A DNA stretch of 64,000 nt from contig SZWC01000035.1 of assembly GCA_023375785.1 (NCBI GenBank), positions 273,377-337,376 on the forward strand, read 5' to 3'. Source of the stretch: Penium margaritaceum. Taxonomy: Eukaryota > Streptophyta > Zygnematophyceae > Desmidiales > Peniaceae. The translations under genes were made by a program, and so were the position numbers. The notes under the pieces were generated by a model, which did no database searches, was not told where the DNA came from, and saw only the letters and a program-made list of their open reading frames with translations. This document shows positions 55,930 to 64,000 of this stretch, in pieces. The first letter of the stretch is position 1. Each line of letters begins with the position of its first letter.

Positions 55930-57480
55930 ACACGGTGAACAAATTCACAGATGTACCAGCACTGACGCGAGCAATGGCACAAGGCAACAATGGTAAACGA
56001 CAATAGATGGAGCTTAAGGGCAGAGGTCAGTCCAAAGTACAGGCAGGGTGCAATCCCACAAAATTTGTAGCCACAAGGAACTTTGTGTGGCTGATAGCCT
56101 TTGCTAAAAAAACAGCACACTTCATGTTGGTGCCCACCCACATGACCTGAATCTCACCTCGATCCACCAGATTAGTGGTACTTGACGTTGATGTGCTTCA
56201 TGCGTTCATGGAACAACCCAGAGTTCTCTGTGATGGCCTTTGCATTCTGATTGTTGCACCAAAGCACAACATGGGGCATGGACTGACGCAAGTCATGCAA
56301 TAGACGCACTAACAAAAAATTCTTGGTCGGGCCAGCATCCAAAGCTATGTACTAAGCTTTTGCATTGCTATGAGCGATGCAGTCCTGCTTGCCACTATGC
56401 CACGAGACAACACTTCCTCCAATGAGGAAGATGTATCCAGTGTGACTCTTTTCTTCTGGGCTCCATGCTCAGTCACTTCCAATGTATCCGTCGAGAACCA
56501 CAGAGACCTGCCCTCGATAGTGAAGGCCGATGTGGGTGGTCGTCATGACGTACCGCACACATTGGATAGTAGCCTCAAGAACCCACCTGTGCAGCGTTTG
56601 CGAGAACAGGGCAAGCAGGTTGACAGTGAAGGTGATGTCCGACCGTGTCATCGTGGCCATGTACATGAGTGAACTGTTGACTCACATATAGAGGGTCACA
56701 TCGACTAGCTCCCCCAGCTTTGCTGGGTCATCAACCTTCAGAGCTTCCTACCCATCGGGAGTGATCAGGGTGGATGCCGTATGCAAAATGCTAAGTAGCC
56801 CGGCAAAATGCTCCCCTCGAGTGAGAGCATACCACTCTTGATGGACCAGAGCATCTGACGAGCGCGATCACACACTATGTACATGCCCAGGAACACTACT
56901 ACCTCTCCCAGGTCTTTCATTTTGTATGTCAACTGTAGCACACCCTTGGCTACTTTGACATCGTTCAGGTCAGACAAAGTAATCAGAAGGTCATCGACGT
57001 AGACCAAGATGGCCGTGAGTGGCACAAGAGTCTGGGAGAGGAAGAGTAATGGATCCAGACTGCTCTGGACATAGCGGGGTCGCAGCAACATGCTGGTGAT
57101 ATCCTTGTTCTAGCATTGAGGCGGCTGCTTCAGGCCATACAGGGCTTTTTGCAGCCGGTACATACGGCCATTGCAATCCTTGAACCCTGGGGGTTCGATT
57201 ATGTAGGTCTCTTTGTTCAGCTTTTCATGCAGAAGCACATTGTTAAAATCCATCTGGTAGAGCTCCCAGTTGTGTTGGGCCACATGGTACAGTAGGCCCA
57301 GGACCATGGTCGTGCGTCGGACTGGTGCGAAGGTCTCAGTGAAGTTGATGCCTTCCACCTGAGAGAATCCCTTCACAGTCATTCGTGCTTTGCAATGGTC
57401 AAATGAGCCGTCCAGCTTCAGCTTCTTCCGCAAGACCCAGTTGGCCTGAATAGCCTTCCGTCCGTGCGGTAGGTCTACTA
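55930..57480 (-). mobile_element. Element G reverse transcriptase and RNase H region
   Basis: Minus-strand blocks: KARMTVKGFSQVEGINFTET then FAPVRRTTMVLGLLYHVAQ (57390..57290), YQMDFNNVLLHEKLNKETYI (near 57240), RLQKALYGLKQPPQC (near 57120), the catalytic box AILVYVDDLLITLSD (near 57000), YMATMTRSDITFTVNLLALF (near 56640) and further RNase H fragments to about 56150. Broken in many places. Confidence 0.87.
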
Positions 57481-57499
57481 GCTTGTAAACCCCATGTTC

Positions 57500-59720
57500 A
57501 TTGATAGCCGCCAGCTCAGCCTCTCACGCTGCGTGCCAGAATGCCGCATCAGGCCCAGTCAAAAAGCCTGATGTAGCGTGCTGGGGTCGGGCGTCACGCC
57601 CACCACACTGGGTCCTCGGCTGTAGTAACTCCACTGCGCGTGGCCAAGACATAGGCCATAGACGGCGGACCCATAGTGACGGTAGAATCTACAGAGTTGG
57701 CCGCAAGTCAGCATTTGTGAGCAAGGAGTGCAAAACCTGTATTGTAGCTGGGGTGGACGTCAGTGAGCCCCTGCACGCTCAGGCCTAAGGCCCTCATGCC
57801 GGGATCTCCATTGCGCATGTTGCGATCAGGACACATACAGAGCTTCCCACCCTCACCTCGTCGATAGGGCTCTGGGGACAATGCTGTTAGAACAGACGGT
57901 GGGCGCAAATTAGACGATGAGGAGACTTGCGATGCGTCACGTGGCGATGGTGAATCGACTAGGGATATGGAGGGTGGGTATAAGACAGTCAATGCGACTA
58001 GTGATGTAGACAATGCAGCTGGTGTAGACGCAGATGAAAAACGTGACTATGCCGGTGACACATGTGCGGGTGACACAAGTGGCACTGGTGATGCAGCAGG
58101 TGATGTAGGTACCGGCAATGAAGGAGGGGCTGGCAACACGGGAGATGCAGGCAGGACAGGCAACACAGACAGTGCAGGTGGTATGGACAATGCAGGCAGT
58201 GTAGACAATGCAACTGGTGGGTGGGATGAACCAGTAGCACCCAGGGGCACTGGGACATCATCATCGGTTAACCCGCCCTCCCTTGCACGAGGTATTGTAC
58301 CACACCCAGGAGAATGTGATTGCGGGGTGCTACCGGTGGGCAGGTCACGGAAAGAGAGACGCACAAAGAACAGCGTGTCTCTAGACTCAACAATGCACTG
58401 TTGACTGGGGCCCCAGAAGCACTAGGCCTTGGAGTGTGAAGCCACTCCACAAACACTTAGAAGCGTCCGCAGAGGGAGAACTAGGAGCCTTGTTGTTCTG
58501 GTTTGAACCAGACGCAAGCAAAGGATTCCCACACACGTGCGAGACGGAGGTTGGCACAATGTTTGTAACAAAACTAGTATGGGGTGTGTCTGTTTCGGAG
58601 GGGGTCATGAGGGATCCGGTTCGAGACCCATGTCATGTGTCAATGCCCTCAAAGGCGAATGCTTCCGGCAAGCCACTGTTCACTTGCATTGAGCAAACCA
58701 CATTCTTCATGGTGTGGTTTGAGCGCTCAGACATGCCATTCTGCTAGGGCATGGCAGGGACTGAGAGGTTGTGAAACACCCCAAGTTCAGCAAAGTACTA
58801 GTCCAGGTCCCCCATGAACTCACCGTCCTGATCAGAGTGGAAGTTCAAGAGGGTATGTCCGGACTTGCATTCAGCCATAACAAGCCGCGTGCGTACGTCG
58901 AGAGTAGCTTTGATTTTTAAGTGTAGGATGAAGACCCAACGCATGCGGGTTAAGTCCATGATCTTCAGGACGTATCACCCTCTGTAATCCTGGAACTCCA
59001 CGGGGAGGGATTCCTTGAGATCAGAGTGAGCCAACTCTAGGTGCTTCAGAGGCCGTGAGTCGGACAGAGGATACATGGCAAGGTGCATCTTGCCTTGGGT
59101 GCATTGCAAGCAGTCAGTTTTGGACGGCGCCTCAAAGGACGCTCATTAAGAACGAGCGCAGGTCTGGTGCAAATCAGGTGATCGACAACATCCAATTGGA
59201 CATGGTACAAGCGTCTGTGCGGTAGACACATGTGCTCAAGCAATAGCATACCCGTAATGGACACTTGTGTGGTGAGAAATACAGTGATGGTGGTGGACGT
59301 AGGGCAACCGGAGACGTGATACTAGTCTCCAACCGCCTTGCCACGGAGCACTGCTTCAGCAATAGCGCAAACAGAGACGGTGGCATCCTCACCTGTGAAT
59401 GTGACACTGGGACCCATCTGCGTGCAGGCAGGTCCAGAAAGCAAGCTGAGTTCTAGATCAGGCACATATAGCATGCTTGAGATGTAGAGCGGCCTTGAAA
59501 GCCCATGGAATTGTACCACACCTTCACCCAGAACAGGAATCTCATGCCTAGCAGCCGTACGCATAGACTACACAGAGCCAACAGGACCAAGCACCGCGAA
59601 ATCACGGCGACGACATGTCAGGAGATGGGTGGCACCCGGATCTAAGATCCAGGTGGCTTTCATCACACATTATGGCGAACGGACTGAACAATTTCCTATA
59701 GTACAAGTACTGGACAGAGG
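57500..59720 (-). mobile_element. Element G protease, integrase and linker region
   Basis: From right to left: EIPVLGEGVVQFHGLSRPLY and MLYVPDLELSLLSGPACTQM (59540..59420), matching element D; zinc-binding stretch near 59200; integrase core fragments to about 58750; tail near 58450..58400; then a Pro/Ser/Leu-rich linker (58364..57700). Antisense to the linker is a Gly/Asp-rich 145-codon plus-strand frame (57967..58404), which is a shadow. Broken in many places. Confidence 0.78.
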
Positions 59721-59989
59721 TCACTCAGAAGATGAATGCTGAGCTACAAAGACGACACGTTCTTGTGACTCATGAAGCCACAACACATCTTCGAGACCTG
59801 TGGAGAAAGCGGCAAAGACAGCGGACAGACCATTATCATCATGTTTGATGAAAGAATCCACAGACTCAACAACGCAGTGTACCCCGCTGCCACCATCCCA
59901 ACTACACATCAGGGACTCGATAGACCCAACAGTCTGACCCCTCAGTTCAGTCAATGCACTCGCATCTTCCTGAATGGTGAGTCATAGGA

Positions 59990-61714
59990 GCTGGCGGAGC
60001 TCGGCAATATCACAGGCCTGCATCGCGTGCTACTGCTCCAAAGGTGACAGGTTGCTAGTGCTAGCTATGGCTGAGTCAGCTTCTCGTGGAGGCTGTGGGT
60101 CAGTCGCTACATTGGAGTGTGCAAAAGCGTGCTCATGCTGCTCGAATGCTTGCTGCAGGCCTTGTGCAATCATTTTCCAGCTCTTGGGATTTTGCACTCC
60201 GTGTAGCGATGCACCCCTTTGCAGTTGTAGCACTACACTTGTCGTCCCCGGGTGGGCTTTGGAGTCTCTTGTTCCTTACCATCCTTGCCACCCCTCCTGT
60301 TGTTCCTCGCCTTCTTCTCCTAGACTACCATAGCTGTGTCAGTTGCTGGTGCAGTTTGCACCATCGCCTATGACGACTTGCAAGAGGAAGGGAAGAGGGT
60401 GCATGCTGCCTTAACAGCTGTGAAATCTACGGCTGACGTACCATGGCGGGCGTCATTCGCTGCTCCAACTCCTGCCAAGTGTAGAAAGTGCTCAGTGGCC
60501 AAAGAAAGCAGCAAACCTCTGTCGGCCATCTCCTGGAGAATTTTTGGACTGAAATCGTCAAAATTCTTGGAGTACTCAAACCCAACACTGATCCTGATGG
60601 TGTTGAATGCCATGAATTGACTAGGTCCATTCTTTCCCTGGGCCCTGTACAGCCGCATTGCCCGCTGCTAGCAGTTGGTCGGTGTGTCTTGTGCACCCTG
60701 GCTCAGGGAGCTGAAGTCTGAGAGGTGTCGTGATGTTTTTTCCATGGTCGTGCCTTTAAAGAGAGTGGTGACCAGCTTCCAGGCCTCGTGCGAATCAGCC
60801 CCGGCACCAGTGTGGGGATCACCAAGGTAGGGGTCGAAGTTGAGGAGAAACTCCTCTGGGACGGCCTTGAGGAGACAGTAGGCAACGCAAGTGGCAATTG
60901 TTGTTTGCTTGGGTCCATGGTTTGGTATTGAATAGTGTAGTACGGGTACAGCCCCTCCTTGACTGCCCACATGTAGAACCAGGATTCCCAGGTGGTGTAG
61001 ATATCATCCTGTCGGTAAGTGGGGGGGTCAATCTCAGACCACTTAGTGGCTTTGCCGTCGGCAGAGCTGTCAAGGCAGCTTGTCTGGAGACGCAGACGGG
61101 ATGTCTTCCCCCAGACCTAGGCTGATGCAGAGCATCTAGTCCTCTAAGGAAGCTAGGTCTGTGGTTGCCCTGGTAGTGTCGCTTGGTTCTGCTTTGCCAC
61201 TTGATGCTGCTTTGTGTGCTGAGCGAGCCTGACGCCAATTGTGCAAGGTACAAGCATAACATGCCTTCCTTGTCACTAGCGTTAGATTCTAACCCTAGAA
61301 GTTCTTCATGCGCCTCGACATCAAACTCTCCCAAAGCTGCATTGATTTCAGCTGCAACCATACCATAGACTATCATCTTACCCTTGCGCACTGCATCAAA
61401 GAGAAACTTCTGCTCACAAACCTGATGTTGCTGCTGCTGTTGCTATGGCTGCTTCAGCTGCTATGGCTAGACTGTGTCCCGAAACAGCTTGAACAGATCA
61501 GCTATGTGCTTGGCCATCCGTTTAGCCGGCTGAGCCTGTTCCTCACACAACTTGTACACGCTGCATGCCAGCGCGCCAGGGCTAGACAGGGTTTTCCCCA
61601 TTTCGTGCTTGCTGTGCCGCCGACCACGCCGGAGATGACAACACCATCATCCATGGTAGAGCTGGCATTGCCAACTCCGGTCGGTGTGCCCTTGGGCCTT
61701 GCTGCATAAGACAT
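59990..61714 (-). mobile_element. Element G gag region
   Basis: The N-terminal frame from 61714 (MSYAARPKGTPTGVGNASST) runs into a Gln-rich helix. The block QLRPLPW/YPYYTIQYQTMDPSKQQ lies near 60920, then PEEFLLNFDPYLGDPHTGAG (near 60850..60790), then a zinc knuckle CYNCKGVHRYTEC at 60194..60232, followed by a helical segment (GLQQAFEQHEHAF). The knuckle spacing is C-X2-C-X3-H-X4-C, one residue shorter than the usual retroelement knuckle. Several breaks. Confidence 0.75.
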
Positions 61715-61719
61715 CGCTT

Positions 61720-62266
61720 GCGTGAGGTGCTGCTGCTAGTACCGTCATTGGATGGCAGATGCTGCCGATAGAAAAACAATACACTGCATTTACCCCGCTC
61801 CATTGGGCGTGGAAATATTTATTGAGCCCTTTTTCAGCCGAGGAGCTGTCGAAGAAATTCAGCAGCGATTTCCCTGCCACAGTGGGCGTGGGAAATCTAG
61901 GAAGGCTGTGGAGTATCTGTGGGTACCTGAACCACCCCCACCCAATCCAAGAGTAGAGGGGAGCCCAGCCACCAAGGAGGATGGCACTACCAGTAGGGAT
62001 CCAATGTAGATTGCTGCCTTCTAACTGCAGCTGTTGCTGCCGCTGCAACTACTAGGTAGTGGCTCCTGCCATTATGGGTGACTGCAGCTGCAGCCCACTA
62101 TTGCAGCCCCGCTAAAACTACTGTCTGCTGCTGCAGCCATTGGCTGCTGCTGCTGCCTGCTGCTGCAAGTTGTCACCGCTGCAACTGCTACTTCGTGTAG
62201 CTGCTGCCGCTATTGCGGCTGTAGTAGCTGTGGCTGCGGCTGCCCGCTGCTGCAGCTGCTCGCTAC
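61720..62266 (-). other. Leader of element G
   Basis: It contains two imperfect inverted repeats. One is ATTTACCCCGCTCCATTGGG continuing CGTGGAAAT (near 61790); the other is GATTTCCCTGCCACAGTGGG continuing CGTGGGAAATC (near 61867). CTG/GCTGCTGC-rich sequence (CAG on the element strand) follows to 62266. Both features recur in other group 2 copies. Element H starts at its edge. Confidence 0.6.
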
Positions 62267-63228
62267 TTTCAGAAAACTACAGGCAGATCCAACGTGGCTT
62301 GAAGGGCCTTTACTGTGTTCATGGCTTTCTGTTTTATGCAAGTCCTCAATCTAAGGTTGAGATTTCTGGTTGCCTCACACTATGTACGTAGGAGTTTGAC
62401 ACAGTTGTGAGAGAGGAACTTTTGCAAAGGGAGTAACGCAGTTTTGCATTAGTTTTTAGACATGGACATGAACTGATGAGTTATTGGAATATTCACAAGC
62501 TTCTCAATGCACAAAATCGTGTGCAATTTGGCTAACCATAGCTCTCGCTATGTCAGCCGGAGTGCAGCATCCCAACCCAGTTGCTCAGGCGGCAACACGC
62601 ACCATGTCGCCCGCCGAGGCGTCCTCACAAATCAAGGACCCATCAAAACGCCTTTTCGGAGGTGCAGATGTCCCAAAACATAGTGGCAGTACCTCCTGTG
62701 CCTTTGGGGTAAGTTTCGATGAGTTAATCATCAAGTTTGGTGATGGGGATTGATGTGGTTTGAAACATGTCCGCGGACCTGCTGTCGGAATTTTGACCAT
62801 GTCCCCGAGTAACAAACAATACTACTGAGTTTCAGACTCCGAGCTAGAATTTTGGCTAAGTCGCTTCAGTGAAAACCTGCACCACTGGTTCCGGGGGATC
62901 TTATCCACCAGACGCATCGGCAGCCTTCCGGGGCTAAATACCTAGATGGATACTCGTTACTCGTTTGGCAGTCAGAGTGTGGCCGAATCCCGAGCCGCTG
63001 TGCACACCTCAAGTTTGGAAGCCCAGATCTCCCTCGTTACTCATCCGATACCGGTGAAACAACTTCCAGCGGATTCCACAACTCCTCAACTTTCAGGAAC
63101 TTGAATCCAATCTGTCCTTAGAGCACTAATCAGGCAGGCAAAGTAGATTGCAAGGATTATCCCCATCCAGTGGCTTGTCAACGCATCCCAACAAAGCCTC
63201 GGACATGCTAAGGGGCAAGAATAGAGCA
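62267..63228 (-). repeat. 3' LTR of element H
   Basis: It aligns along its whole length with 47465..48456, including CAGTTTTGCATTAGTTTTTA, GAGTTAATCATCAAGTTTGG and GAAACAACTTCCA. Its start (TTTCAGAAAAC) and its end (AATAGAGCA) fall at the same places as the LTR ends of B. Confidence 0.88.
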
Positions 63229-63470
63229 TTCTCCTCCTTGCACCTTCCATGCCTGCTGCTCTTGTTTTCTTCCGCTGCTTCCTCCAGCCCTTCACAACTG
63301 TTCATCCCAAGTTTGGTCACGCTCATCCTGTGCCGATCCACTGGTTGCGCTTAGGTTAAGCAATCCACAAGCATATGGCGCGTGCTGTAGTGTTGCCGCA
63401 CCACCTGTCCCTTCTCCACCATGTCCCATGCGTAATGGTAATGCACACATATGTACTTTATCCTCCTGTG

Positions 63471-64000
63471 TTACGTTGGTTTTTTGTTCAGTGAGGAAGC
63501 ACCGGTGTCGTCCCCTTGCACTAGCGGTGCCCCTTGCTGCGCCACACCTAACTCCCCCAGTAACCTACAAAGCCACACCGCCTCCTTGATAGCTTCGGCC
63601 AACACTATGTACTCCAACTCTACTGTGGAGGTGGCCACACAATCTTGCTTTCTAGTGCACCATGAGACTGCGGCACCAGCGAGGAAGAACAAGTAGCTGG
63701 ATGTGGACTTCCACTTGTCCACATTGCTTGCGTAGTCAACATCTGTGCAGCAGACCAGATGCAAAGGGTCCAACCGCCCTTTGTTGTGAAACCTAAGGCA
63801 CGCATGCCGCATCGCCTGCAGGTAGCGGAGGATGCGCTTGACCGCCTCGCAGTGTAGTGGCCCTGGATCGGCCACATACCTTCCCACTTGGCCCACCACA
63901 TACGCCAAGTCTGGTTGAGTCGCCACCATGGCGTACATGAGGTTGTCCACCGCCGATTGGTAGGACACCCCTGCCATATCCTCCCGCTATTCTTTGTTTG
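63471..64000 (-). mobile_element. Element H RNase H region
   Basis: 168-codon frame: MAGVSYQSAVDNLMYAMVAT, then RILRYLQAMRHACLRFHNKG, then CCTDVDYASNVDKWKSTSSY and TSTVELEYIVLAEAIKEAVW, parallel to the RNase H of element B. It continues beyond the window. Confidence 0.92.

Larger units (their letters stand above)
55480..62266 (-). mobile_element. Copia element G (group 2)
   Basis: Old Ty1/copia element on the minus strand, parallel to element D. Parts from right to left: CAG-rich leader (62000..62266), leader with paired inverted repeats (61788..61893), gag (about 59990..61714), protease and integrase (about 58450..59700), linker (about 57700..58400), RT and RNase H (about 55930..57480), polypurine tract (CATGGGGGAG at 55917..55926 on the minus strand) and a 3' LTR. 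The right-hand LTR was not found; element H begins inside the leader. Many breaks, well over ten. Confidence 0.85.
62267..64000 (-). mobile_element. Copia element H (group 1 relative), 3' part; runs off the right edge
   Basis: Minus-strand element with its 3' LTR at 62267..63228, a polypurine tract (CAAGGAGGAGAA, read on the minus strand at 63229..63240) and an RNase H region to the window edge. It is clearly related to A and B but far more diverged, perhaps 20 percent by eye, so it is an older member or a sister subfamily. It begins directly after the CAG-rich leader of element G, so it appears nested there. The visible part carries a few breaks. Confidence 0.88.

Noticed and set aside
57967-58404. 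145-codon Gly/Asp-rich plus-strand frame
   Set aside because: It is antisense to the Pro/Ser-rich linker of element G. The mirrored codon pattern explains its odd composition.

Overview
This is a repeat-dominated stretch of a large eukaryotic nuclear genome. I can support one host gene, an apparently intronless protein kinase at 31816..33138. Almost everything else is LTR retrotransposon, mostly Ty1/copia plus two Ty3/gypsy relics, stacked inside one another. The organism is probably an alga or plant of the green lineage. Three observations favour this: plant-style copia primer sites (TGGTATCAGAGC), an interstitial run of the CCCTAAA plant-type telomere motif, and AGC/CAG-rich coding sequence. 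A repeat-rich streptophyte alga would fit, but this is inference and nothing in the window fixes the species. There are no operons, CRISPR arrays or recognisable tRNA/rRNA genes.

Layout. 1..4040: copia element A (minus), young, running off the left edge, inserted into an older gag-bearing remnant (4041..5270). 5271..8190: an unexplained stretch, an LTR and an RNase H relic. 8191..15150: copia element D (minus), old. 15150..18507: patchwork junction, gypsy relic (minus) and a telomere-like tandem repeat. 18513..23899: copia element C (minus), with both LTRs and a GACAT target duplication. 24821..30466: old gypsy element (plus). 30467..34693: host segment with the kinase. 34694..34741: perfect 48-bp palindrome. 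About 34750..47125: old copia element I/E (plus), interrupted by the small copia element J (38883..41724) and by unrelated sequence holding a 356-base assembly gap and a minisatellite. 46496..55440: copia element F (plus), whose LTR also closes element I/E. F is split by young element B (47465..53087, AGAAG duplication). 55480..62266: copia element G (minus), old. 62267..64000: element H (minus), a diverged relative of A and B, running off the right edge.

The copia copies fall into three groups. Group 1 (A, B, H and more distantly J) has LTRs of about 0.35 to 1 kb. Where the primer site is visible it matches the anticodon arm of initiator tRNA-Met, as in Drosophila copia, and not the tRNA 3' end. 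Group 2 (D, G, F, I/E and the remnants near 4-8 kb) includes copies with TGGTATCAGAGC primer sites, CAG-rich leaders and coiled-coil gag proteins with a tight zinc knuckle. Group 3 is element C. All four group 1 copies sit inside group 2 copies or their remnants, so group 1 moved later.

I found no convincing undescribed multi-gene system. The observations most worth a second look are the half-tRNA primer sites, the repeated nesting of group 1 in group 2 leader/gag sequence, the CAG-rich leaders, the palindrome and the unusual kinase. All retroelements are treated as fossils.
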